64,000 bases of DNA from Crateriforma conspicua (GTDB lineage Bacteria; Planctomycetota; Planctomycetia; Pirellulales; Pirellulaceae): assembly GCF_007752935.1 (NCBI RefSeq), contig NZ_CP036319.1:4278001-4342000 (forward strand). Direction: 5' to 3'. The notes beneath the pieces are model-generated. The model was not told the DNA's origin and made no database searches. It saw nothing but the letters and a program-made list of their open reading frames with translations. The position numbers and the translations under genes are program-made. Positions 54,533 to 63,294 of this stretch are shown here, one piece after another (the stretch's first letter is position 1; each line of letters starts with the position of its first letter).

Positions 54533-55387
54533 CTATCGCCCAAGCCCCAACGCCGTGAACGTATCGCCTTGGGATATGTCGCCGGTTTCCAAACCCAGGT
54601 ACAGCCACTTCATGCGTTGTTCGCTGGTGCCGTGGTTGAATGACTCCGGCTGAACGTAACCGCGGCTGGCCATTTGCAGGGCATCGTCGCCGATGCGGCG
54701 AGCGGCGTTCAAACCTTCTTCCACGTCCCCACGTTCGATCGTGTTCCACTTCTTGTCCGCATGATGCAGCATGACGCCGGCAAAGAAGTCCGCCTGTAAT
54801 TCCAAAGCGACCGAATAGCGGTTGTACTGGACCTCCGGCAACGTTTGCCGTTTCTTGTCGACCAGGTCGGTGTAGCCCAGTAGTTTTTGCACATGGTGGC
54901 CGACCTCGTGCGCCACCACGTAGGCTTGGGCAAAGTCACCGGGAGCCCCCAGTTGACGCGAAAGTTGGTCAAAGAAGGACGTGTCCAGATAAACCTTTTC
55001 GTCGGCCGGACAATAGAACGGGCCGGTCCCGCTGCTGGCCATCCCGCAACCCGATTGGACGCGGTCCTTGAACAACACCAGCGTGGGCTGGCGATACTCA
55101 TATCCGGCACGCCGGAACAGATCGCCCCAAACTTCTTCGGTGTCCGCAAAAATCGTTTTGACGAATTCGCCGGCTTCGACCTCGGCCTCGGACAACTGAA
55201 CTTCACCACCGCCGCCTTGCGGGGCGCCTTGGTTGGCCTGTTGAAGAAACTGTTGTGGGTTGCCGCCCAACAGGGCGATCACCACGGCAATCAAAACCAC
55301 GCCGATGCCGCCGCCCATTACAGCCGGTCCGGACATCGAGCGTCGGTCTTCCACGTTTGTACTTTGACGACGACCACGCCACCGCAT
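54533..55387 (-). CDS. Neutral zinc metallopeptidase (YpfJ family)
   Basis: A 284-residue protein beginning at MRWRGRRQSTNVED (ATG 55387), with GGGAGA 7 nt upstream. One transmembrane helix (~25-45, AVMGGGIGVVLIAVVIALL) anchors it. The family signature HEVGHHVQKLLG supplies the zinc-binding HExxH. GPFYCPADEKVYLDTSFFDQL and ELQADFFAGVMLHHA are the other family motifs. It is probably a periplasmic peptidase of unknown substrate. It is convergent with the sigma-54 regulator, the two stops lying 5 bp apart. Confidence 0.92.
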   Translation of the reverse strand: MRWRGRRQSTNVEDRRSMSGPAVMGGGIGVVLIAVVIALLGGNPQQFLQQANQGAPQGGGGEVQLSEAEVEAGEFVKTIFADTEEVWGDLFRRAGYEYRQPTLVLFKDRVQSGCGMASSGTGPFYCPADEKVYLDTSFFDQLSRQLGAPGDFAQAYVVAHEVGHHVQKLLGYTDLVDKKRQTLPEVQYNRYSVALELQADFFAGVMLHHADKKWNTIERGDVEEGLNAARRIGDDALQMASRGYVQPESFNHGTSEQRMKWLYLGLETGDISQGDTFTALGLGR

Positions 55388-55615
55388 TGACTTGTCTCCC
55401 AACTGTGCTGTGCACTCGGCTATAAACTGCTCGCCGACGCCCCCAAGACGCCGACTTGTCCGACGGTGCTGCCAACATTCCGGCACGCGATCCAGTGCAA
55501 CTTCGGTGCCCAATTGTGTGTCGGCGGTGCCACGTTTTCCATAGGGGCTACGCGTCGATCCCTGAATCGGACCGCCCAACTCTGGCAATCGCCGGATGCA
55601 AATTGAACCCAACCA

Positions 55616-56506
55616 ATGTTTAAGAAATCTGAACCAACTTCACCCGGCTTGATCGGTCCCATCGTTTCGTCCGCGTTCACGCTGGCCATCGTTGCCGGAT
55701 GCCTGATCGCGCTGGCGTTCTGGGCCGACGGATACTCCGCCGCGCTGCGAACATTCACTTCAATGATCATGCCCGTCGGATTGGCTTGGACGATCGGCGG
55801 ATTCCTGACGCTATGGTCAATCCGTCGTGGACGCCTGGGTGGCATTTTGGTTTTTGGTCTGTTTTTCGTCGCGGTCGGATTGTTGGGCAACAGTCGAATC
55901 AGTGACCGCCTGATGCGAAGTGTCGAATGGCCGTTCGAAGACGCCGCCGATGAACAGTTGGAATCGACCATCGCACCTCCCTTTCGCACCATCGTTGTAT
56001 TGGGCGGCAGCATCTCCACCGGCCCCGACGGCCGATTTGAACTTGGCCCCGACGGCGAACGAATCTTCACCGCGGCACAGTTTTGGCACCAAGGTCGCAC
56101 CGAATCCATCATCTGTACCGGCAGTTCGGTAACCACCGAAGCGCCGTCGACCACGGGAAGAATCTTGCTGGAATCCGCCGGCGTGCCCGCCAAGGCGATC
56201 TTTGAATCGCCCGGGATGAACACGGTGGAAGAAATGCAAAACTTGAAGACGTTCTTTGACCAACCGCCCGAGACCTTTCCGCAAGCCGGCGACGGACGAA
56301 TCGGACTGATCACCAGCGCGTTTCATTTGAACCGAGCGATGCGTTTGGCTCGGGCCCAAGGATTCAAGTTCACTCCGTTGCCGGTCGCCTATCGCCAAGG
56401 CGAACGGGACAACTATGAAGTCTATGACTGGGTCCCAACGGTCCAAAACCTAAAGGATTCGACGACTGCATTGCGTGAGTGGCTGGCCTATTTCGCGGGG
56501 CGTTAA
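55616..56506 (+). CDS. YdcF/ElyC-family (DUF218) membrane protein
   Basis: A 296-residue protein with three N-terminal hydrophobic helices (~15-115), then a DUF218 domain (~125-296). Seen are TIVVLGGSISTGP, ICTGSSVTTE, ESPGMNTVEEMQNLK and LITSAFHLNRAMRLARAQGF. ElyC and SanA of this fold act in envelope biogenesis under stress, but the biochemistry is unresolved. It diverges from the metallopeptidase gene with ~230 bp between. The NnrE gene follows 50 bp later on the same strand. Confidence 0.85.
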   Translation: MFKKSEPTSPGLIGPIVSSAFTLAIVAGCLIALAFWADGYSAALRTFTSMIMPVGLAWTIGGFLTLWSIRRGRLGGILVFGLFFVAVGLLGNSRISDRLMRSVEWPFEDAADEQLESTIAPPFRTIVVLGGSISTGPDGRFELGPDGERIFTAAQFWHQGRTESIICTGSSVTTEAPSTTGRILLESAGVPAKAIFESPGMNTVEEMQNLKTFFDQPPETFPQAGDGRIGLITSAFHLNRAMRLARAQGFKFTPLPVAYRQGERDNYEVYDWVPTVQNLKDSTTALREWLAYFAGR

Positions 56507-56556
56507 AATCGACCTTGGACGCTCCGCCGGACCTTTTTGCTTGGGAAAAGCCTGTC

Positions 56557-57240
56557 ATGCCACAAACGATCACGTTCGAACAATCGCGTCGCGTGGACCA
56601 AGTCGCCTTGGAACAATATGGGATGGATGGACTTGTGCTGATGGAAAACGCAGGATCATCGGCTGCCCGTCGCATCGCGCAGTTGCACCCGGGTGCCAGC
56701 GTGCTGGTTCTGTGTGGCAAGGGAAACAATGGGGGTGACGGCTATGTGATCGCCAGGCATCTGCAGTTGCTCCGGTGCGATGTCCATTTACTGGCCACCG
56801 CGACACCGGATGAATTGTCGGGGGACGCCGCGGTCAACGCGCGGATTGCCGCGAGATCGGAGATGCCGATCACGTTCGTTAAATCCGCGGACGATCCAGA
56901 CATCCAAGCCGCCATGGATGCCGCCGACGTGATCGTCGATTGCTTGTTGGGAACCGGGGTCAGCGGATCGCTGCGATCACCGTTTCAAGATATCGTTGCC
57001 TTGGCCAATGCCGCCGCAGCCGTTCGCATCGCGATCGATGTTCCCACCGGTTGGCCCGCCGTTCAAGCAGAAACGTCCATTGATGCAATGGCCTTCGTCG
57101 CGGACAGAACACTGACATTCGTCGCCGTCAAAGCAGGCATGAACGAAAACGACGCCGATCGTTGGACCGGCGTCGTCGAAGTCATCGGTATCGGTGTGCC
57201 GAAAAAGCTGTTGGACGATCTGGAGATACCAACAGCCTAG
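56557..57240 (+). CDS. nnrE: NAD(P)H-hydrate epimerase
   Basis: A 227-residue YjeF_N-type protein epimerising damaged (6R) NAD(P)HX. Motifs: SRRVDQVALEQYGMDGLVLMENAG, VLCGKGNNGGDGYV, the catalytic Asp in VIVDCLLGTGV, and IDVPTGWP. I begin it at ATG 56557 (MPQTITFEQ); the frame extends upstream but overlaps the YdcF gene. The usual partner, the ADP/ATP-dependent dehydratase NnrD, is not fused here. Confidence 0.92.
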   Translation: MPQTITFEQSRRVDQVALEQYGMDGLVLMENAGSSAARRIAQLHPGASVLVLCGKGNNGGDGYVIARHLQLLRCDVHLLATATPDELSGDAAVNARIAARSEMPITFVKSADDPDIQAAMDAADVIVDCLLGTGVSGSLRSPFQDIVALANAAAAVRIAIDVPTGWPAVQAETSIDAMAFVADRTLTFVAVKAGMNENDADRWTGVVEVIGIGVPKKLLDDLEIPTA

Positions 57241-57279
57241 ACATTCCCGCGGCCCAATCGCCGCATCATCGCGTCGCGT

Positions 57280-58536
57280 TTACTCCGGCAACCGTGCATG
57301 ATGCACTTCGGAAAATTCCGACGTCAGTCCCTCTTTCATGAAAGCGACCAAGTCGGCCTTTTCCTGCTCGGTCAGGTTCAACGGTTTCATCTTGTCGCTC
57401 AGCCAAGGATTGGGGTGCCCGCCCTTGTTGTACCACTCAACGACTTCTTCCAAGGTCGCTTGACTGCCGTCGTGCATGTAGGGTGGCGAAAGTGCAACGT
57501 TTCGCATGGTCGGGGTTTTGAATGCGCCACGATCCTTCTCCTCTTTGGTGACCTCGTATCGTCCCAAATCGGGTTCGTCCGCATCCATCCCAACGCCAAG
57601 GTTGTGGAATTGTTCGTCACTAAAGTTTGCACCGGCGTGACACGCGGTACAGTTGGCTTTACCAAACGTCAGCTCCATGCCTCGCCACGCCGATTCGCTC
57701 ATCGGATGTTCCGCGGCGGCTTTTTTCAAAGCGTTGTATTCCGCTTCCAACTCGGGTTCTTCGTCCAGGTATTCCAGGTCGTCCGCGTACGCCTTTTCAA
57801 AAGACTTGACCGCTTGGGCGTAATCGTACGGTGCCGGCGCGGTCACGATCGCTCGCTCGAACGTGGCAATCGCTTTCCCAACGTTGTCGATCGTCAAACC
57901 ATCGTCAAAGATCTTTTCAAACTGGACACGATAGCCTTCGATCCCCGAAAGCGTCTGGACACAAAAGTCGTGGGTGTTGCCCATTTCGATCGGATTGGCA
58001 ATCGGCCCGACGGCTTGGTCTTCCAGCGACCCGGCGCGTCCGTCCCAAAACTGCAACGTGCTGACGATTCGGTTGTACGACACCGGTGAATTGCGATTCC
58101 CCTCCTGGTCTTCGACGCCGATGCCGAATTGTGTGTTGGCCCCGTAACCCTGATCGGGCGCATGGCACGACGCACAAGAGATGGTTGAATCCGATGACAA
58201 ACGCGGGTCGAAATAAAGCTGGCGTCCCAGTTCAATCTTCGCCCGCGTCATCGGGTTGTCTTCGGGGATGTGGATGTTCGCCTTGGCTTTGTCCAACCCT
58301 TTGGGCAACGTGACCTGCAACTCCTCGTGCACCGACGGATTGCTAAGCCACTGCTTGATTTCGTCAACGCTGACAGCACCTTCACCGGGGATACCGGCGG
58401 TCAATTCGGGATCGCCCAGCGTCACGCTTTCCGCGACGGCGATCGTTGTAACCGAACAACACGCGACCAAAGCGCAAGCCAACTGCAAAGAACGGGAGTG
58501 CCGAAAGATATCGGACCAAGAATGGAAACGAATCAT
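57280..58536 (-). CDS. Dihaem cytochrome c peroxidase family protein (CcpA/MauG-like)
   Basis: A 418-residue periplasmic protein starting at MIRFHSWSDIF, with signal cleavage near AVAES. The two haem-binding sites are CASCHAP (~residue 120) and CTACHAG (~residue 290), with the MauG/CCP pattern SYNRIVSTLQFWDGRAGSLEDQA between and MRNVALSPPYMHDGSQATLEEVVEWY after. These enzymes reduce H2O2 with electrons from small cytochromes or oxidise a protein partner. The region before the first haem (~35-100) is longer than in CcpA. Transcribed alone. Confidence 0.9.
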   Translation of the reverse strand: MIRFHSWSDIFRHSRSLQLACALVACCSVTTIAVAESVTLGDPELTAGIPGEGAVSVDEIKQWLSNPSVHEELQVTLPKGLDKAKANIHIPEDNPMTRAKIELGRQLYFDPRLSSDSTISCASCHAPDQGYGANTQFGIGVEDQEGNRNSPVSYNRIVSTLQFWDGRAGSLEDQAVGPIANPIEMGNTHDFCVQTLSGIEGYRVQFEKIFDDGLTIDNVGKAIATFERAIVTAPAPYDYAQAVKSFEKAYADDLEYLDEEPELEAEYNALKKAAAEHPMSESAWRGMELTFGKANCTACHAGANFSDEQFHNLGVGMDADEPDLGRYEVTKEEKDRGAFKTPTMRNVALSPPYMHDGSQATLEEVVEWYNKGGHPNPWLSDKMKPLNLTEQEKADLVAFMKEGLTSEFSEVHHARLPE

Positions 58537-58666
58537 GTGGGTCGTCTTTTTGTCGAACCAGGAGAGTAGGCGGGAAAATGAAATCGAGATTGGGGAGCCT
58601 CTAAAACCGGTCTCTATTCTACTGATCCGCAAAGACACTGCAAAAACCAACATGCCCGACGCCGGA

Positions 58667-59899
58667 TCATTCTTCGGCATCCAGCATCTTTGCGATCTTG
58701 CGACCGGTCACGCTCAGCGGTTTTTGGCTCATCTCGCCGACCGACAACCACGTCCAAGGTGATGGGGGTCGGGGCAGGGTTGCCTCATTCGAACGAACAC
58801 GATGAACCGATAATCGAATCCGATACTTCGTCACCGCATGACGAATCGTCGCCAATTCGGAGCCTAAAGCCATGGAACAACCCAGTTGGTCGGCCAACCA
58901 ACGGGTCGCCGATTCGCCGGTATCAATGGATGATTCCACGGGTCGGGGAAAATCCCACAAGCCCGCCCAACGTCCGCCTTTGGGAATCGGTCGCATCAGA
59001 TAGCGTCCCGCCCCGTCGGACAAAATGAGCGCAAATTCCGTCTTATCTTCGTATTGGATCTTTTTCACTTTGCCGGGAATCTGCGACTGCATGCCCAGCC
59101 GTTTCGCCGCGCACATCGAACTCACGGGGCAGACGTTGCAATCGGGATCACGCGGCTTACAAACCAACGCCCCCAATTCCATGGCGGCTTGGTTGAAAGC
59201 GCCGCTGTCACGGCCCGGCGGCCGGTCCGATGGCGGGAGCATCGCCTCGGCAATCTGCCACAGCGCCTTTTGATTGGGTGTTTCGCTGGGCGATCCTTCC
59301 AGTGCAACCCAGCGGCTGAAAACCCGTTGCGTGTTGCCCTCCAAAATCGGATGTCGTTGGCCGCAAGCGATCGACAAAATCGCCCCCGCCGTGTAGCGCC
59401 CGATGCCTGGCAACGCCAAAACTTCATCAAACGTCTCGGGGAACACACCATCATGTTCGGCGACGATTTTTTTTGCCGCCGCATGCAGACCGCGAGCCCG
59501 GCGATAGTACCCCAGGCCTTCCCACTGTCGCATCAATTCGCCTTCGTCGGCCTGGGCCAAGTCCGCGATGGTGGGATACGAACGCAAGAATCGCTCGAAA
59601 TAGGGCAAGACCGTCGCGACCTGAGTCTGCTGGCACATGATCTCGCTGACCCAAACGTGATAGGGCTTGGGGTCACGCCGCCAAGGCAATGATCGCGCGT
59701 TGTCTGCGAACCAATCCAACAAACGTTTTCGGCATCGGCTGCGCCACGCGGCATCAGTCCACTGGGGATCCAACGGGGTTGCCGCGTCGGCCGAACGTTT
59801 TTTTCCCTTGGATGTTCGACGCGTCCCTTCATCGGACCCTTTGGTGGCGGCACGATTTTCGGGTTTCTGCGATTTGCTGCCTGACGAATGATCCGTCAC
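58667..59899 (-). CDS. mutY: A/G-specific adenine glycosylase, diverged at the catalytic Asp
   Basis: A 410-residue MutY protein that removes A opposite 8-oxoG. It has the catalytic Glu segment WVSEIMCQQTQV, helix-hairpin-helix LPGIGRYTAGAI and the 4Fe-4S ligands C-x6-C-x2-C-x5-C (CKPRDPDCNVCPVSSMC). The motif normally written LDGNVxRV, with the second catalytic Asp, reads PILEGNTQRVFSRW, i.e. Glu for Asp. The C-terminal NUDIX-like region (~290-410) is present, but the FSH-loop area reads RHAVTKYRIRL, without the usual His. A ~45-residue Lys/Ser-rich extension precedes the fold. The GTG start overlaps the upstream gene by 4 nt. Confidence 0.88.
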   Translation of the reverse strand: MTDHSSGSKSQKPENRAATKGSDEGTRRTSKGKKRSADAATPLDPQWTDAAWRSRCRKRLLDWFADNARSLPWRRDPKPYHVWVSEIMCQQTQVATVLPYFERFLRSYPTIADLAQADEGELMRQWEGLGYYRRARGLHAAAKKIVAEHDGVFPETFDEVLALPGIGRYTAGAILSIACGQRHPILEGNTQRVFSRWVALEGSPSETPNQKALWQIAEAMLPPSDRPPGRDSGAFNQAAMELGALVCKPRDPDCNVCPVSSMCAAKRLGMQSQIPGKVKKIQYEDKTEFALILSDGAGRYLMRPIPKGGRWAGLWDFPRPVESSIDTGESATRWLADQLGCSMALGSELATIRHAVTKYRIRLSVHRVRSNEATLPRPPSPWTWLSVGEMSQKPLSVTGRKIAKMLDAEE

Positions 59900-61206
59900 T
59901 GAACGTCCTGTCGTCCCAAGACGGCCTTCAAAACAACTTCGTTGGCATCATCGCCGGGTCCACGCCGAACTTTGATTTCAATTTCTTCGCGAATGTCGGC
60001 TTTCGCAATTTCATCTTTCAGGTCAAAGAAATCTTTGATCGGCTTGCCGTTCAATTCGACGATCACGTCGCCGGCAATCAATCCAGCTTTTTCAGCGGCC
60101 CCGCCACTGATCACGCTTTGGATCCTGCATTCCGTCGCTGTCATGTCGGACTGAACCCCAAGGAAAGCGCCTTTGGTGATCTCCATCAACACGCCGGGAA
60201 AGGTGTCGCGGATGGTTTCGGCACCTTCGCTGTCCAAATTCGTGCCGAACATACGCAACGATTCGACCAGCGGCAGACGAACGATCGTATCGGTCGGCTG
60301 TTGGTCGAACTGGACGTAGTTGAAAATCAACACACGGATCTGTTGCAGATTGGTCAGGCTTTCCAGACCACGTCGCGACAGGTCACCATTGTTCAATTGA
60401 ACATTCGTCAGCGCGGGCATGCGTGACACATGAATCAAGACGTCATCGCGACAAGCTTTGTCATTCAAGACGACCGTATCGATGTCGCGGATCCATCGCA
60501 GCCAACGCAGCACATCGACATCGCCGTTCCAGGCGTCGTCGATCCGGATCAACGCCATCATGCGAGGTGACGTTGGTACGAAAGTCGATTGACCGATGAA
60601 CACGCCTGCTTCGTTAAGCGCTTCGTACGCTTGATCCGATCGCATCGAAACGATGTTCGAAAGCGCATCACGGGCGACGACACCACGCGAGCCGACCGAA
60701 TCCGCGGCGATCCGCGTTAATTCTTCCACCGCGCCGCCTTCGTCTTCGATGCTTTGACGAACGGCCAAACGTTGCAAAATACGAATCGCGCGGGTGATGA
60801 CTTCAAAATCCCCGGACTTCGTCGCTTCGGCCAATGCGCTGATCGCTTCGTTACCCGCCTTTTCCAAAATCACGCTGGATCGCTGGCGTCGCGAATAAGA
60901 ATCGCTGGCCAATTGTTCGATCCAATACTCGATCGTTCGGCCGTCCAGATCGTCGTTCTGCCGCTGGAACGCTTGCGGTGCGTCCGCCGGCGGTTGCGAA
61001 TGGCCAAGCGTTGCGGCAACTGCAAACATCAAACAGCACAACCCACCGGCGACGACCATGGCGGCAAATCGTCGGATCGAAAAGTCGGTCGCGCACGTTG
61101 TCGTCGGGAACTTCGGCAAAAGGCGATTCAATAGCACGGCGGACTGATCAAGCGTTGTCGGTGTGCGGCGGATTCGATTAGGAATTCTCGACAAGGGGTC
61201 ATCCAT
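59896..61206 (-). CDS. PDZ-domain protein with leucine-rich and HEAT-like segments
   Basis: A 436-residue protein started at MDDPLSRIPN (ATG 61206). The six-codon-longer form (61224) would begin inside a 13-bp tandem repeat. One transmembrane helix at ~45-65 (FAAMVVAGGLCCLMFAVAAT) suggests an anchored, mostly extracytoplasmic protein. HEAT-like helices (~95-165, RSSVILEKAGNEAISALAEATKSG) lead to LRR-like strands (~240-325, MPALTNVQLNNGDLSRRGLESL) and a C-terminal PDZ (~350-430, ISGGAAEKAGLIAGDVIVELNGKPI). Its stop overlaps the mutY start (GTGA), so it is cotranscribed with a DNA-repair enzyme, with no obvious functional link. Confidence 0.75.
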   Translation of the reverse strand: MDDPLSRIPNRIRRTPTTLDQSAVLLNRLLPKFPTTTCATDFSIRRFAAMVVAGGLCCLMFAVAATLGHSQPPADAPQAFQRQNDDLDGRTIEYWIEQLASDSYSRRQRSSVILEKAGNEAISALAEATKSGDFEVITRAIRILQRLAVRQSIEDEGGAVEELTRIAADSVGSRGVVARDALSNIVSMRSDQAYEALNEAGVFIGQSTFVPTSPRMMALIRIDDAWNGDVDVLRWLRWIRDIDTVVLNDKACRDDVLIHVSRMPALTNVQLNNGDLSRRGLESLTNLQQIRVLIFNYVQFDQQPTDTIVRLPLVESLRMFGTNLDSEGAETIRDTFPGVLMEITKGAFLGVQSDMTATECRIQSVISGGAAEKAGLIAGDVIVELNGKPIKDFFDLKDEIAKADIREEIEIKVRRGPGDDANEVVLKAVLGRQDVQ

Positions 61207-61246
61207 GGCATGTCGTCGGGGCATGTCGTCGGGGCATGTCGTCAGA
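61207..61246 (+). repeat. 13-bp tandem repeat near the PDZ-gene start
   Basis: CATGTCGTCGGGG is repeated, with copies at ~61208 and ~61221 and a third variant copy CATGTCGTCAGAC from ~61234. On the minus strand it offers extra ATG codons ahead of the PDZ gene, which is why I place the gene's start just after it. Confidence 0.7.
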
Positions 61247-61365
61247 CGCGGCTGGTGGACCGATCCGCGTCAGGGCATCGACGGTTTTGAACCATTCCAA
61301 TCCGGTGCCCAAACGTTCCACCCGGCCGACGGCGATCGCGGCCGGCCCGTCGTTGGAAGTGTACG

Positions 61366-61397
61366 AAAAAAGGCGACCACGGACTGCCGTGATCGCC
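61366..61397 (-). terminator. Rho-independent terminator of the Gfo/Idh/MocA gene
   Basis: GGCGACCACGG (61372-61382) pairs with CCGTGATCGCC (61387-61397), one G-T/mismatch and a 4-nt loop. An A-run at 61366-61371 becomes a T-run on the minus strand. It is ~50 bp past the stop at 61446. Confidence 0.88.
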
Positions 61398-61445
61398 CAA
61401 GTTTTTCTGATTCCGAGGGTTTCCCCGTCGGTGTCGCCAACCGAA

Positions 61446-62882
61446 TCAGCCGGCCGTCGCGGCGGGTTCTTCGATTTCCCAGCCTTCGCGGTACTCGCGG
61501 CCGACGAATTCGTTGACTTCCGGAACGTTGGTGCTGACCAGATTCTCAGCATCCCATTCGATCCGTTTGCCTTCGCCGGCACGCAGCGCAAGGTTGCCGA
61601 CCAAAATGGTTTCGGTCAAACGTCCGGCATAGCCAAAGTTCGACATCGTGCCCGGGGCGTATTCGCCCTTGCACGTTTGGACGAATTCCCACTTGTGACG
61701 CTCGTCGGTACCCGACTTGTACGGAATCCGCGGCAACTTCTGCTCGGGCAACTTGTAATCGGCATAGTCATCCGACGGCAGCAACGAGTACTTCGCACCG
61801 TAATCGTTTTCGCTGAACACGATGCCCTTGCTGCCGACCACAACTGCGCCGCTGGTGCCGCGCTGGCCAGGATTTTGCTTTTGCCGTTCGACCTTCTGCA
61901 GGAATCGCGACGGCAGTTGCTGCAAGATTTCATCGGGCGGCAGGTTTCCACCGTCGTACCACACGAACTTGCAGGCCGGCAGACCTTCACGTTCGGGGAA
62001 TTCGAACGCGATTTGCGAATTGGCGGGGTACTGTTCGCCGTTGACGATTCCCGGGTTCTGAACCGCGGTCACGGCGACCGGATCCCATAACTTCAACGCC
62101 ATTACGGGCATGTTGGTGGTGTGACAGGCCATATCGCCAAGCGCGCCGGTTCCGAAATCGACGAAACCACGCCACTTGAACGAGTGATAGGCACCTTCGA
62201 CAAACGGACGCATCGGAGCCGGTCCGATCCATGCGTCCCAGTTCAGCGAATCCGGCACCGGGTCTTCGCCGGCGGGCCGTCCGGCACCTTGTGGCCAGAT
62301 CGGTCGGTTGGACCAAATGTGGACTTCGGTCACGTCGCCGATGCCACCGCTTTGGATGACTTCGACCGCTTCACGCAGACCGTCTTCGCTGGTGCCCTGG
62401 TTGCCCATTTGCGTCACGACGCCGGTTTCGGCGGCCGTTTCTCGCATCAAACGGGCTTCACGGATCGACCACGTCATTGGTTTTTGGCAATAAACGTGCT
62501 TGCCCATCCGCATCGCGCGGACACAGGCGGCCGCGTGGGTGTGGTCCGGCGTGCTGCAGGTGACGATGTCGACCTTGTCGCCCAGCTGATCCAACATCTC
62601 GCGGAAATCATCGAACTTCGCGGCATCGGGGAATTCGCGTGCCTTCTTGTCCAACGTCTTACGATCGACGTCGCACAAGCCGACGATGTTGACGCCTTGT
62701 TCGGCGATGTGGCTGGTATCGCTGCTGCCTTTACCGCCGACTCCGATGCAGGCGGCGGACAATCCGGTCAGGGCGCTGTCTTGCCCGCGGCTGACCGATG
62801 CCGCGCTGGTCCAGTATCCGACACCAGCGGTCAATGCCGCCGATTGGGCCAAAAATTTACGTCGATTGCTTGGTCGCGTCAT
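61446..62882 (-). CDS. Tat-exported Gfo/Idh/MocA-family oxidoreductase
   Basis: A 478-residue protein begun at MTRPSNRRKFLAQSAALTAG (ATG 62882), where GGAG stands 7 nt upstream. The Tat motif RRKFL precedes a short hydrophobic stretch. The Rossmann turn is IGVGGKGSSD. GLCDVDRKTLDKK, CSTPDHTHA, YCQKPMTWSIREARLM (EKP-type motif with Gln), and the WDAWIGPAPMRPF and HTTNMPVMAL segments of the planctomycete subfamily follow. Predicted periplasmic. It differs from the copy at 40.7 kb in having a longer C-terminal half, so the two are not recent duplicates. Confidence 0.9.
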   Translation of the reverse strand: MTRPSNRRKFLAQSAALTAGVGYWTSAASVSRGQDSALTGLSAACIGVGGKGSSDTSHIAEQGVNIVGLCDVDRKTLDKKAREFPDAAKFDDFREMLDQLGDKVDIVTCSTPDHTHAAACVRAMRMGKHVYCQKPMTWSIREARLMRETAAETGVVTQMGNQGTSEDGLREAVEVIQSGGIGDVTEVHIWSNRPIWPQGAGRPAGEDPVPDSLNWDAWIGPAPMRPFVEGAYHSFKWRGFVDFGTGALGDMACHTTNMPVMALKLWDPVAVTAVQNPGIVNGEQYPANSQIAFEFPEREGLPACKFVWYDGGNLPPDEILQQLPSRFLQKVERQKQNPGQRGTSGAVVVGSKGIVFSENDYGAKYSLLPSDDYADYKLPEQKLPRIPYKSGTDERHKWEFVQTCKGEYAPGTMSNFGYAGRLTETILVGNLALRAGEGKRIEWDAENLVSTNVPEVNEFVGREYREGWEIEEPAATAG

Positions 62883-63294
62883 GAAGGTTCTCCGACGGCG
62901 GGACAGATTGGAAAAATGGATCCGAACGAACGAAATCGCGGGCCCCAGAAAAAGGCGGGAACGCGAGTTTCGGGGATCCAAAATCGCGTCGCAGTGAAGC
63001 GGAATCCGGCACCATCGGCCGGCTCTGGGGCTGCAGTCTGCCCTTGCAGAATACCAAGCCCTCAACACGCAAACAATCGTCACCCCCGTGCGACCGATCG
63101 CAGCGTGTCCCGCCGGACAGCGTGTTCCGTTCATTGTCAGCATTCGCGGCGATGTTTAGGCTGGCGTGTGAAGCGACGCTGCACGCCGTCAAACACCAGC
63201 ATCGCTTTCCCGCCTGCCTTGCCATTGACGTCGCTTTAGGCGTTCTGACGACGTCCCGCCCCCCACACATTTCCCGAAATCCATTCACGATCCG

